Source: an uncultured Myxococcales bacterium (GTDB lineage Bacteria; Myxococcota_A; UBA9042). From it: a stretch of 64,000 nt of DNA. The notes under the pieces are model-generated. The model had not been told where the DNA came from. It did no database searches and saw nothing but the letters and a program-made list of their open reading frames with translations. This document shows positions 11,804 to 20,998 of this stretch, in pieces (the first letter of the stretch is position 1; each line of letters starts with the position of its first letter). The stretch covers positions 106,272-170,271 of the forward strand of contig CAITYF010000151.1 in assembly GCA_903896545.1 (NCBI GenBank). The letters run 5' to 3'. The position numbers and the translations under genes were made by a program.

Positions 11804-13822
11804 ATGTTGCAGCTCCAGAGCATCGCCAAGTCCTTTGGCCGTCAAGCACTTTTTGCCAACATCCAGTGGCAGATCAAGCCGAAGTGTTGCTACGGCCTCG
11901 TCGGTCCCAACGGCGCGGGCAAGACGACGCTGCTGCGGATTCTCGCGGGCGAGTTGCCTGCGGATTCGGGCGGCATCGTGCGGCCCAAGCAGTACTCGAT
12001 CGGCTTTTTGGCGCAAGAAATGGAGGAATTCGGCGACGGTTCCGTGCTCGCGACGGTGCTTTCAGGCATGCCCGGCTGGCAGGCAGCGAGCGACGCCCTC
12101 ACGCGGATTCACGAGCGTATGGCGGGCGATCACGCGTACGGGGCGACGGAACAGGCGCTGGTAGATCTCGACTCGGCGCACACGCAATTTGAGCGGCTGG
12201 GCGGCGAAGACGTGCCGGTGCGCGCGCAACAGGCGCTCGGCGGCCTGGGCTTTACGCGTGAGCAGGTTGAACTGCCGGCGCGCGCGTTGTCCGGTGGCTG
12301 GCGCATGCGTGCGGCGTTGGCGCGTCTTCTGGTGCTGTCGCCCGATCTGCTGCTTCTGGATGAACCGACGAACCACCTGGATTTTGAGTCGCTCGCTTGG
12401 TTCGAGTCGTTTCTGGAGAGCTACCAGGGCGCGATCGTCGCCGTCAGCCACGATCGCTACTTCCTGAACCGCGTGCCGAGCCACATCGTGGAGTTGACGC
12501 CAAAGGGCGTGTTCGAGCACGTCGGCGGTTACGAGGATTTTCTGGAAGGCAAGGCGCTGCGCCTGGAGCAACAGGACGCCGCAAAGGCGAAAGTCGACAA
12601 ACAGCGCGCGCATTTGCAGCACTTTGTCGACCGGTTCCGCGCCAAAGCGAGCAAGGCCAAGCAGGCGCAGTCGCGCATGAAGATGCTGGCGAAGTTGGAG
12701 AACGTCGACGTGGAAGGCGAGTCGGGCGGCATCATGCTGCGCTTTGCCGAGCCACCGCGGACTGGCAAGGAGGTCATCCGGCTGGAACACGTCAACAAGG
12801 CGTGGGGCGAGAACGTCGTCTACCGCGACTTGAGCACGACGATCTGGCGCGGTGACAAAGTTGCGCTGGTCGGACCGAACGGCGCAGGCAAGTCGACGTT
12901 GCTCAAGATTCTCGCCGGCGTGACGGACATCCAAGCAGGCGAGTTGATCTACGGCGCGGGCGTGAAGACGGACTACTACGCCCAGCATCAGCTCGAACAA
13001 CTGGACGCGAACAGCTCGGTCATCGACGAAGCACGACGCGCGGCAGCGAGCGACGCGACGATTTCAAGCGTGCGCGGCCTTTTGGGATCGCTGCGGTTTT
13101 CCGGGCAGATGGTGGACAAGAAGATCAGCGTGCTCTCGGGCGGGGAGAAGGCCCGCGTGGCGCTGGCCAAGATGGTGCTGCGGCAGCCCAACGTGCTGCT
13201 CCTGGACGAACCGACGAACCACCTGGACCTGACGAGTCGAGAAGTGCTGGAAGACGCGCTCTCGGAGTTTCCGGGTACCGCGGTACTGGTCAGCCACGAT
13301 CGCTACTTCATCAACGCCGTGGCGACGCACGTGTTGGAAGTTCAGCCGGGCGGACAAACCACGCTCTATCCGGGCGACTACGACGCCTATCTGTACCGCA
13401 AGAGCGGCGGAGACCCGGCGGTGATCGAGCGGCTGTTGCGCGGTGAACTCGTGCTGGATCGCGAACCTGGACGGGCGGCGCCGCCGGTCGCGGGCGTGGG
13501 TACGGGCGACACACGCGCCGACGACAAAGCGCGCAAGCGGGAAGAGGCGGAGCGGCGCAACGAACTGGGTCGGCGGACCAAGCCACTGCGTGAACGGCTG
13601 ACGGCGCTGGAAGCGGAGATCGCGAAGGCGGAAGCGCGGCTGGCGCAGATCGCGACAGCGCAGCTGGATCCCGAGCTTTACGCGGACGGCGAACGTGTCC
13701 GCACGTTGCAGATCGAACAAGCAGGGCTGCAAGCAACTGTCGACGCGGCGATGGCGAAGTGGGAAGATCTGGCCCTGCGCATCGAGGCGATCGAAAGCGA
13801 GCTGAGCGACGGCGCGGCGTAA
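11804..13822 (+). CDS. ABC-F family ATPase
   Basis: This 672-residue soluble protein has two ATP-binding cassettes in tandem and no membrane segments, the hallmark of ABC-F proteins, which act on ribosomes. Walker A motifs lie at about 34-41 (GPNGAGKT) and 357-364 (GPNGAGKS). Both signatures (LSGGW near 162, LSGGE) are followed by LLLDEPTNHLD. An arginine/lysine-rich linker joins the cassettes. The last 100 residues are a predicted coiled coil, as in Uup/YheS-type members. It starts 9 bp after the lipoprotein gene, so read-through is possible. The exact subfamily (translation factor versus antibiotic resistance) cannot be assigned; housekeeping is likelier. Confidence 0.92.
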   Translation: MLQLQSIAKSFGRQALFANIQWQIKPKCCYGLVGPNGAGKTTLLRILAGELPADSGGIVRPKQYSIGFLAQEMEEFGDGSVLATVLSGMPGWQAASDALTRIHERMAGDHAYGATEQALVDLDSAHTQFERLGGEDVPVRAQQALGGLGFTREQVELPARALSGGWRMRAALARLLVLSPDLLLLDEPTNHLDFESLAWFESFLESYQGAIVAVSHDRYFLNRVPSHIVELTPKGVFEHVGGYEDFLEGKALRLEQQDAAKAKVDKQRAHLQHFVDRFRAKASKAKQAQSRMKMLAKLENVDVEGESGGIMLRFAEPPRTGKEVIRLEHVNKAWGENVVYRDLSTTIWRGDKVALVGPNGAGKSTLLKILAGVTDIQAGELIYGAGVKTDYYAQHQLEQLDANSSVIDEARRAAASDATISSVRGLLGSLRFSGQMVDKKISVLSGGEKARVALAKMVLRQPNVLLLDEPTNHLDLTSREVLEDALSEFPGTAVLVSHDRYFINAVATHVLEVQPGGQTTLYPGDYDAYLYRKSGGDPAVIERLLRGELVLDREPGRAAPPVAGVGTGDTRADDKARKREEAERRNELGRRTKPLRERLTALEAEIAKAEARLAQIATAQLDPELYADGERVRTLQIEQAGLQATVDAAMAKWEDLALRIEAIESELSDGAA

Positions 13823-13831
13823 GGAGCGCAC

Positions 13832-15256
13832 ATGCGCAGACTGGTTTCAGTTGCAGGTGCGCTCGCGCTGGTGGGTTGTGCGACGGGTGCGGTGCGGCAA
13901 ACGCGCGTGGCTCCGCTCGCGCCCTACGCAGACGTGACGGCCGTGCGCGTCGTGGCGCTGGACGAGCCTTCGGCAATGACCGCGGAGCTGGTGTCGGGTG
14001 CGCGCGCCGGACTGCCAAAGCTCGGCTGGCACATGGCGAACGACGGCGAGCAGGCGTACACGCTGCAGCTTCATATCGCCGAAGCACAAACGCCGACGAC
14101 GCTGCAGACGTCGCTTCAGGATCAGCTCTTGGGCGGTTTGGCGACGTTTGGCGGTTTTCGCGACGAGGATCGCGGCCTACTCGCCGTCGAAGCCACGCTG
14201 ATGGCACCTGACGGCGGGGCAACGCTGGGCTCGTCGCGCTGGCAGGCGGTAGGCTCGCCGCGCGGGCTTGCCGGTGGCGCGGGGCTGGATCTTGGCGAGG
14301 CACTGGGCAAAGCCATGCACTCGCAAGAAGCCGAGTGGTACCCGCGACGTGGCGCCGACGAACGGCTCTTCTTCACGCCCACGGCGCGCACCGTGCCCGA
14401 CGGCGCGTTTGTGCTGAGCGACGACGAAGCGCTCCTCTTGCGCGCCGCGTACGGCATCACCCGCCGCTTGCAGGTCGACCTGTGGTTGGGCGGACTCCCC
14501 GTGCCTGCCGTTGGCGGCGGCGCCTTGCCCTTGCCCGGCGCCATGATCGCGGGCGGCGGCGGTGGCGGCGCTCTCTTTGGCATCTTCGATCTCGGCGTGA
14601 AGTTCGTTGCACTGGAGGAGACCCGCACGCGGCCAGGCATCGCGATTTCCTACGACTTGCTCGACGTTTTTGGCACCGCAATCGGTGGCGGAGGTGGCGT
14701 CGGCATCGGCGGCGGCGGCTTGGGCGGCGCAGGTTTTATCGGCATCGGTGGCGCCAACGCGCAGTTCAACTTGTTCACGTTGACCGCGGGCAAGCACTTT
14801 GACACCGGAACGCAGGTGACGCTTGGCGGTTGGTTGCTCGACAACCACTCGATCTTGCCGCAGTCCGCCCACTTCACGTCCGCGTGCGGCGTGGCTGGCA
14901 GCACCGGCACGACCACAGGCACCGCAATGACCAGGTGCAGCGGCGGCGAAGATCTGCCCCACCTGCCACTGCAATTTCAGGGCTTTTTGGGCGTGGAACA
15001 GGTCTTCAACGACCACTGGTCGGCCGCCGTTGAGGTGCTGCCGCGCTTGCCCATCTCCAACACGATGTGGACCACGGGCGTGCGTTGGCTGCCCGGCAGC
15101 GATGCGCCAGCCGGGTTCGTGGCGCTGGATCGCATCAAGGCGCGCGTCGACCTCGCGCTGGCATGGATGATTCTGGACGCAAATCCCGCCGCAGGCCGCC
15201 AGCACGCCACGCCCGTATATTTCCCGTGGGTGGGCGTCGGCTTCTACGTCTGGTAG
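13832..15256 (+). CDS. Putative outer-membrane beta-barrel lipoprotein
   Basis: This 474-residue protein opens with MRRLVSVAGALALVGC, a short lipoprotein signal with Cys16. Residues about 20-160 resemble a small periplasmic domain. The rest alternates short amphipathic strands with Gly-rich turns, including two poly-Gly stretches near 245 and 285, and ends in FYVW. A terminal aromatic residue is typical of outer-membrane barrels. I do not recognise a named family. It lies 9 bp after the ABC-F gene with a GGAG site, suggesting one transcript. Function is unknown; barrel placement is inference from strand pattern and terminus. Confidence 0.6.
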   Translation: MRRLVSVAGALALVGCATGAVRQTRVAPLAPYADVTAVRVVALDEPSAMTAELVSGARAGLPKLGWHMANDGEQAYTLQLHIAEAQTPTTLQTSLQDQLLGGLATFGGFRDEDRGLLAVEATLMAPDGGATLGSSRWQAVGSPRGLAGGAGLDLGEALGKAMHSQEAEWYPRRGADERLFFTPTARTVPDGAFVLSDDEALLLRAAYGITRRLQVDLWLGGLPVPAVGGGALPLPGAMIAGGGGGGALFGIFDLGVKFVALEETRTRPGIAISYDLLDVFGTAIGGGGGVGIGGGGLGGAGFIGIGGANAQFNLFTLTAGKHFDTGTQVTLGGWLLDNHSILPQSAHFTSACGVAGSTGTTTGTAMTRCSGGEDLPHLPLQFQGFLGVEQVFNDHWSAAVEVLPRLPISNTMWTTGVRWLPGSDAPAGFVALDRIKARVDLALAWMILDANPAAGRQHATPVYFPWVGVGFYVW

Positions 15257-15262
15257 CTCAAG

Positions 15263-16216
15263 CTACTGGGCAAAAAGCTCCGTCGAGAAATACCGCTCCA
15301 TGCGGTCGGCAAAGACGGTCACAACCTGCGCCTCTGGACCGAGTTCGCGGGCGATCAGCTCCGCGGCGCAGAAATTCAAACCTGTGGACGGACCGACCGG
15401 GAACCCTTTGCGGATGAGCGCGCGCGTCGTCTGAAGCGCGGCGTCCTCATCGATGTCCAACTCGCGCAAGCCGGGCAGCGCCTCCTGCGTGTAGAGCTTG
15501 GAGATGCCGTCCACAACACCAGGCACGCGCGTCGAGAAGCTGCAGCACTCGATTTCCGCATGAACGCCGCCATAGCGGTGGATTGGCCGCGCGGCGACTG
15601 GAATGGTGCGACAACCCGCCTGCGCGAACGCGCTGTAAAGGCCCACGATTGTGCCGCCCGTGCCCACGCCGCTGACCACCGCGTGGACCATACCTTGCGG
15701 AATCTGCGAAAGGATCTCTTGACCGGTCCAGAGACGGTGCGCCTCGGCGTTATCGGGGTTCTCAAACTGGCGCGTGTAGAGCGCTCCGTGTTCCAGCCCG
15801 TACGCCTCGGCGGTCGCGATCGCCCCGCGAATACCCGACTCGCGCGGAACCAGAATCACCTCGGCACCATAGGCGCGGATCATCAGGACGCGTTCGTGGC
15901 TCACGCCTTCGGGCATCACCGCCACAAACTTCAGACCGAGTTGCGCGCACGTCAGCGCCAACGCAATGCTCGTCGAGCCGGACGACGCTTCCACGACGGT
16001 ACCGCCTTCACGCAACTGCCCAACCCGCCAGGCTTTCTCCACCATGTAGCGGGCGATGCGGTCCTTGGTCGAACCCGACGGATTCAGGAATTCGAGCTTG
16101 CACCAAATGATCGGCGAATCTGGATGCAATTGCACCGGGACGAGCGGCGTTGGCCCGCACTGGTTGAGAAAGCGACCGACGTGCGGCAACGGACGAGACA
16201 CCCCAAGATTCTGCAT
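15263..16216 (-). CDS. Cysteine synthase-like PLP enzyme
   Basis: This 317-residue fold-type II PLP enzyme resembles O-acetylserine sulfhydrylase. The PLP lysine sits in NPSGSTKDR near residue 51, and GVGTGGT is the phosphate-binding loop. The substrate loop reads ASSGSTSIAL rather than the ASSGNTG form usual in CysK/CysM. The Ser variant is the form I recall for Cds1-type cysteine desulfhydrases, so direction of catalysis is uncertain. The ATG at 16216 was chosen because it begins a normal N-terminus (PTPLVPV follows); the open frame upstream lacks family sequence. It is convergent with the barrel protein, 6 bp apart, and has no sulfur-assimilation neighbours. Confidence 0.85.
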   Translation of the reverse strand: MQNLGVSRPLPHVGRFLNQCGPTPLVPVQLHPDSPIIWCKLEFLNPSGSTKDRIARYMVEKAWRVGQLREGGTVVEASSGSTSIALALTCAQLGLKFVAVMPEGVSHERVLMIRAYGAEVILVPRESGIRGAIATAEAYGLEHGALYTRQFENPDNAEAHRLWTGQEILSQIPQGMVHAVVSGVGTGGTIVGLYSAFAQAGCRTIPVAARPIHRYGGVHAEIECCSFSTRVPGVVDGISKLYTQEALPGLRELDIDEDAALQTTRALIRKGFPVGPSTGLNFCAAELIARELGPEAQVVTVFADRMERYFSTELFAQ

Positions 16217-16382
16217 CGAGCACCCCGCGGCGAGGCTAGTCACTGTGCGGCCCAACGACAAGCACCCGACATTGACGTGGGTCAAGGACGTGCGTGATCG
16301 CGGTGATGGCGATACGCAAAAGACCGGCCCAGCATGTGCTGAGTGCCGACGCGCCCAGCGACTGTCGGCCCGGAGAAAAGCC

Positions 16383-16631
16383 ATGACGATTGAAACCCAT
16401 GATCTGTTTCGCGAGTTCCCGGAGTACCGCACCCTCATCGCTTCGCTGCGAGCCATCGACACCCACTTTGCCGAGCAATTGGCGAGCTACGACGCGTTGG
16501 ACGCCGAGATTCGCAGCCACGAAAACAACGTCGCGCCGGTGGCAGACGAGTACATGGAAGCCAAGAAATTTCGCCGGGTGCAGTTGAAAGACGAACTGTA
16601 CGCGCAGCTCCGCAAGAACGCCCTGAACTGA
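16383..16631 (+). CDS. YdcH/DUF465-like small protein
   Basis: This 82-residue protein contains the LFREFPEYRTLI start and a long helical core ending in FRRVQLKDEL, matching the small YdcH (DUF465) family of helical-hairpin proteins. The molecular function of that family is unknown. The ATG has a strong GGAGA site 7-8 bp upstream. It lies alone between two minus-strand genes. Length is typical. Confidence 0.75.
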   Translation: MTIETHDLFREFPEYRTLIASLRAIDTHFAEQLASYDALDAEIRSHENNVAPVADEYMEAKKFRRVQLKDELYAQLRKNALN

Positions 16632-16646
16632 CGGGCGCGTCTACGG

Positions 16647-17597
16647 TCAGGTCTTCTGCAGTTGTGCGACGAGACGCGGCAGAATGCCCGATAGCCCGCG
16701 GTGGTTCATGGTGAGCACGAGGTCGCCGCTCTCTCGGTAGTGAATCGTTGTGTCATGGTCGACCTCGCTGCCGCCCCAGATGACGATCAGGCCGCGGGTC
16801 GCCTGCGCGCGCTTGCCTTCGCCTGGCCGCTTCTTGGCGACGACGTCCAGGACGAAGGGCGGCTTGACGTCGCGGTGGAGCAGCCGCAGCGTCTCCCGAT
16901 ACGCCGGCGAGCCACCGATGAACGTCACGCTCGGCAATTTGGCGGCCACTGTCGCCTGGGCAAAAGCGCGATACGCGGCGCGCAGGTCCGAACCGCCGCA
17001 CAGCTCGCACCGTTCAACGGGCACATGCAAGACGGCGGTGTCGCGCGGCGGTTGGCAGTCGTTCGCTTTGCACACGAGCGCCAGGCGGTCATTGAGCAGT
17101 TGCGTCAGCGGCTCCTGGTCCAGCGCCATCAACGCGGCAAACAGAGGCTGCGGATGCTCCACCGCGAGCAGTTGCAGCGCCGTGGTCACTTCTGACTTTT
17201 CCAACCCGCGCGCCGTCCACAGCGCCGTCTTGTCCGCCGCCGCCAGCGCGATTTCCAGTTCACGCGCGCGCCCGCGCACTTCCGCCACACGCTTGTCCGC
17301 TTGGCGCCGTTCTTGATCAAAGCGGTCCGCGCTCGCTTGCGCCTCCAGCAGCGCGTCCTTTGCGCGGGACAGTTCCGTCTCCAGCCGCTTCTTGGCTGCC
17401 AGCAAGTCGGCATTCTCCGCGCGCAGCGCCAGAACCCGCGGGTCTTCGACGGGCGGCGGCGCGACCAGCACGGGCGTCACGGCGGTCCCCGGCGTACGCG
17501 GCCGCGGAGCTTCGCCCACAACACCCATTTCTTTGCGTTTTTCTTGGAGAAATTCACCAAAAAGGGCGGCATCCGGCGTGTGATCAAGCTTCTTCAT
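16647..17597 (-). CDS. Coiled-coil protein with a DUF2325-like C-terminus
   Basis: This 316-residue protein starts with a short charged segment and a Pro-rich stretch near 35-55, then a heptad-rich coiled coil to about 150. The second half has a CELCGG zinc-knuckle-like motif near 200 and a C-terminal alpha/beta segment with LIVIWGGSEVDHD and RGLSGIL. That last part weakly resembles DUF2325 proteins, small alpha/beta domains of unknown function. The ATG at 17597 follows GGAG at good spacing; 25 further upstream codons are probably not used. It diverges from eutB with about 90 bp between starts. Function unknown. Confidence 0.65.
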   Translation of the reverse strand: MKKLDHTPDAALFGEFLQEKRKEMGVVGEAPRPRTPGTAVTPVLVAPPPVEDPRVLALRAENADLLAAKKRLETELSRAKDALLEAQASADRFDQERRQADKRVAEVRGRARELEIALAAADKTALWTARGLEKSEVTTALQLLAVEHPQPLFAALMALDQEPLTQLLNDRLALVCKANDCQPPRDTAVLHVPVERCELCGGSDLRAAYRAFAQATVAAKLPSVTFIGGSPAYRETLRLLHRDVKPPFVLDVVAKKRPGEGKRAQATRGLIVIWGGSEVDHDTTIHYRESGDLVLTMNHRGLSGILPRLVAQLQKT

Positions 17598-17686
17598 CGG
17601 CAACTCCTGCTCCCACGCTACGGGCGAATGCATCGCGCGGCAAGGGGAGGCTTCCCGAAGACGCGCGCGCACCGTACACTGGCGGT

Positions 17687-19096
17687 ATGAAGCTGACGGC
17701 CTCTGTTCACGGCGAAACCTTTACCTTCAAGAGCCTCAAGGACGCGCTGAACAAGGCGTCCGAGCTGAAGTCGGGTGATCGCGCGGCGGGTCTGGCCGCG
17801 GGCAATACGCGGGAGCGCGTGGCCGCAAAACGCGTGATCGCGGAAATGCCGCTGGCGAAGTTCTACGAATTTCCTTCGGTTCCCTATGAGCTGGATGAAG
17901 TGACGCGGATCGTCGTTGATGATCTGGATGCGCGTGCGTACGCAAAAGTCAGCGGCTGGACCGCGTCGCAGTTGCGCGAGTGGATTCTGGATCGGAAGAC
18001 GACGGCCGACGAAATCCGCAGCATTTCCCATGGCCTGACGCCGGAAATGGTGAGCGCGGTCGCCAAGCTCATGTCGACGTTGGATCTGGTGATCGCCGGG
18101 CGCAAGATCACGCAGGTGCGGCGCTGCAACAACACGATCGGTCTCGCGGGGCACATTTCCTCGCGCCTGCAGCCCAATCACCCAGTAGACGACGTGCCGG
18201 GCATCCTCGCGGCGATCAAGGAAGGGCTGAGCTACGGCAACGGCGACGCGGTCATTGGCATCAATCCGTCGACCGAAAGCGTGGAGAACACGGCAGCGAT
18301 CCTGCACGCGGTCAAGGATCTGATGCGGCAACAGCGGATCCCAACGCAAGTGTGCGTCCTGGCGCACGTGACGATCCAGATGGAGGCGATTCGGCGCTAC
18401 AAGGCGCCGGTGGACCTCTGCTTTCAGTCGATCGCGGGGTCAGAAAAGGCGAACCGCAATTTTGGCGTGACGGCGAAGCTGCTGGACGAGGCGTACGACC
18501 TGACCAAGCGCGAAGGGACAGCTGAAGGGCCGCACGTGATGTATTTTGAGACCGGGCAAGGCACCGCGCTCTCGGCGAACGCACACCACGGCACGGATCA
18601 GACGACGATGGAGGCGCGCGCCTACGGGCTGGCGCGTCGATACACGCCGTTTCTTGTGAACACGGTGGTGGGGTTCATCGGCCCGGAGTACCTGCAAAAC
18701 GGCAAGCAGATTACGCGGGCGGGCCTGGAAGATCACTTCATGGGCAAGCTGTCGGGGATCTCGATGGGTTGCGACGCCTGCTACACGAACCACGCGGACG
18801 CGGATCAGGACGATCAGGAGAACCTGGAGATGCTGCTGGCGAGCGCGGGCTGCAGCTACCTGATGGGGATTCCGCTCGGCGACGATGTGATGCTCAACTA
18901 CAACACAACGAGCTTTCACGACAACGCACAGGTGCGCGAACTCTACGGTCTGCGGCCGGCACCGGAATTTGAAGCGTGGCTGGAGAAAGTCGGGCTGTGG
19001 CGCGCGGGCAAGCTGACCGAGCGGGCGGGCGATGCGACGGTCTTTGAGAGTCCGTGGAGCCTGCGCGCCGAGCGGAAATTCGCGCCACAGAAGTAG
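17687..19096 (+). CDS. eutB: Ethanolamine ammonia-lyase large subunit
   Basis: This 469-residue protein aligns along its length, from memory, with EutB (E. coli 453 residues). EutB is the catalytic subunit of the adenosylcobalamin enzyme that converts ethanolamine to acetaldehyde and ammonia. Shared blocks include SSRLQPN (active-site Arg and Gln), INPSTESVEN, YFETGQG (active-site Glu), TVVGFIGPEYL, GLEDHFMGKLSG and MGCDACYTNHADAD (active-site Asp). The known catalytic residues therefore all appear present. The striking point is that no eutC follows: the next gene is a convergent peptidase 12 bp away, and no other eut gene is in the window. The start has only a weak GGCGG site. Confidence 0.95.
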   Translation: MKLTASVHGETFTFKSLKDALNKASELKSGDRAAGLAAGNTRERVAAKRVIAEMPLAKFYEFPSVPYELDEVTRIVVDDLDARAYAKVSGWTASQLREWILDRKTTADEIRSISHGLTPEMVSAVAKLMSTLDLVIAGRKITQVRRCNNTIGLAGHISSRLQPNHPVDDVPGILAAIKEGLSYGNGDAVIGINPSTESVENTAAILHAVKDLMRQQRIPTQVCVLAHVTIQMEAIRRYKAPVDLCFQSIAGSEKANRNFGVTAKLLDEAYDLTKREGTAEGPHVMYFETGQGTALSANAHHGTDQTTMEARAYGLARRYTPFLVNTVVGFIGPEYLQNGKQITRAGLEDHFMGKLSGISMGCDACYTNHADADQDDQENLEMLLASAGCSYLMGIPLGDDVMLNYNTTSFHDNAQVRELYGLRPAPEFEAWLEKVGLWRAGKLTERAGDATVFESPWSLRAERKFAPQK

Positions 19097-19108
19097 GCGC
19101 GGTGGCGG

Positions 19109-20707
19109 TCAGCGAATTGGATACGCCAGTGCACGCGACGACGCGGCGGAAGAAGCCGCTGGCGGCGCTGTCATGGGCACAAGCGGCGCGACGCACACGG
19201 CTTGCGCGCGAATCCACGAATCTCCCGGCATGCTGACGCCCACCGCGTCTTCCATCGGCGCGGTCGGGGTGAACAGATCGACCAGCGCCGCGCCCTCGCG
19301 CTCCGCCGGCGCGGACGCCAAGCGCACGTGGTGGTGCGCGTCGTGACCTTGCGAAACCGCGACGATGTCCTGCCACAGCAGCGTCGCCTTTGCTTCCGCT
19401 GGCAGCCGATGGGCAAAGAGCGCACGCACCTTGCCGTCGATGAAAATCCGCTCCAGGGGCGTACCCGCGGCGCGCGAAGTTTCGTCCAAGAGCTGCCACC
19501 ACCGCCAAGTGCCCATTACGTCGATCCGATTCAGGCGAACGCGCAAGTGCTCGGTATTGTCCGCCGTCACGTAGCTGATGTCCGCATCGCGGCCGCCAGC
19601 GTGGGTCATGTGCCCCGCTTCGCTCAGCATCAGCCAACGCTGCCACCCGCCGTCCGTCGGGCGCCAACGCACTTCACCGTTGCCGTTGCCGGGCTTGCGG
19701 TCGTGCCAATGCGAAAGCCGAACTTCGATGGCGTTCTCCGGCTCCAAGGTCGCGGCCGGTGGATCGCGCAGCAGCACTGTGACCTGCAAGCCCGCGTTCT
19801 GATCGACCTTGTGCACGAGCCACACGAGCCGCTGACCCGCCGCGGGGTCAAAATCGTTGACTTGCTCGGCGCGAATCGTCTGCCCGCCGGACCACAGCTT
19901 CTGCACGGTGCGAACCATCGCCGCGATCATGCGCTTCTGTTGCCGAGGCTTGCCGATGTTGGGCAGCAGCGCGTACCGCCGCGTCGCGACGCGCAGCACG
20001 GTGCGGCCTTCGCCGTCTTCGGAAAGTCCACGGGCAAGAAGGCGATGTTCAACCAGAACTGCTTGGTTCTGTGTGTGAAAACGTTCGTGCTCCAAGGGAA
20101 AATCGGCTGCGCTGTGCATTTCGGCTACGCCCGGTTGGCCGACCAGGAACTGCACCTGCGACAAGAGCCGCTGGGTCTCGGAAGGACCATCGCCGTCCAG
20201 ACTCGCCGCGTTCAAACCCGCCACGCGCCCCGCCGTCGCCCGCGCTTCCGCCGACTGCCCGTCTTCGATCATCCGCACCAGCGTGCCGTAGGAAAGCTGC
20301 CCACAACCGGGCTGAGTCGCGTCGGCTACAGTGACCCAGTTCGTCGGCCGTTCAGCGCGAAACGCCTCGTGTGCCCGCAGAACGACGCGGGCCAGCGCCG
20401 GTCGCATCCAGCTCCGACCGCGGAACTGATCGCGGTAGCCAAAGCCGCCCGTCCGCACTGCCGTCAGGCCGCGAAAATCGATGAGGCCGCGGCATGCCAT
20501 CTGTTCAAGACCAGCCTCGGTCACTTCCCGCAGTTGGTCTTTGGCGTCGCCCAGACCGCGAATACGCGCCAGCGTGTACTCAATCGCGTCAGGTTCTACC
20601 CATTGCAGCGGCGCAATCGCGGCAAGCGCGCGCGAATCCGCCGCCAGAACCGGCGAAGCGGGCAGGCAAAGAAGGGCGGCAAGCAAGGTCAGGCAGAGGT
20701 TCTTCAC
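19109..20707 (-). CDS. Exported MepA-like (M74) murein endopeptidase
   Basis: This 532-residue protein begins, from a GTG at 20707, with a good signal peptide ending in SPVLA|AD. The C-terminal half carries the two zinc-site blocks of penicillin-insensitive murein endopeptidases: GHMTHAGGRDADI near residue 366 and QGHDAHHHVRL near 452. These LAS-type enzymes cleave peptidoglycan cross-links in the periplasm. The N-terminal 250 residues have no counterpart in MepA (about 270 residues in total) and I do not recognise them; one segment, PGCGQLSYGTLVR, may be a distant extra repeat. The frame is open far upstream, but only the GTG gives a signal sequence. It converges on eutB. Confidence 0.75.
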   Translation of the reverse strand: MKNLCLTLLAALLCLPASPVLAADSRALAAIAPLQWVEPDAIEYTLARIRGLGDAKDQLREVTEAGLEQMACRGLIDFRGLTAVRTGGFGYRDQFRGRSWMRPALARVVLRAHEAFRAERPTNWVTVADATQPGCGQLSYGTLVRMIEDGQSAEARATAGRVAGLNAASLDGDGPSETQRLLSQVQFLVGQPGVAEMHSAADFPLEHERFHTQNQAVLVEHRLLARGLSEDGEGRTVLRVATRRYALLPNIGKPRQQKRMIAAMVRTVQKLWSGGQTIRAEQVNDFDPAAGQRLVWLVHKVDQNAGLQVTVLLRDPPAATLEPENAIEVRLSHWHDRKPGNGNGEVRWRPTDGGWQRWLMLSEAGHMTHAGGRDADISYVTADNTEHLRVRLNRIDVMGTWRWWQLLDETSRAAGTPLERIFIDGKVRALFAHRLPAEAKATLLWQDIVAVSQGHDAHHHVRLASAPAEREGAALVDLFTPTAPMEDAVGVSMPGDSWIRAQAVCVAPLVPMTAPPAASSAASSRALAYPIR

Positions 20708-20998
20708 ACCCCGAAGATGCACCCGACCGATAACTTGCGCCAGTTTTGTCAACTTCGATTGCAACTGCACGAAATCTCGTTGTTTTCCTAAATGCAAACT
20801 GTCAACTGCGAACAGCCGAGCCACGATCCATAGCGAGTACCTTTTGGCAGCGAGCGCGTCAAGCCTTGGCGTTAGGTGCCAAGAAGTTGTGCGCTGTGGC
20901 ATGCTCGCCGCGCCGTGGGAGATCGCCGCCTGTTGCGCGGGGCTCCGATGCGGCAAAACGCGCACGGGCGGGCTGATCGCTCGCCGAGGCGGGGTATC

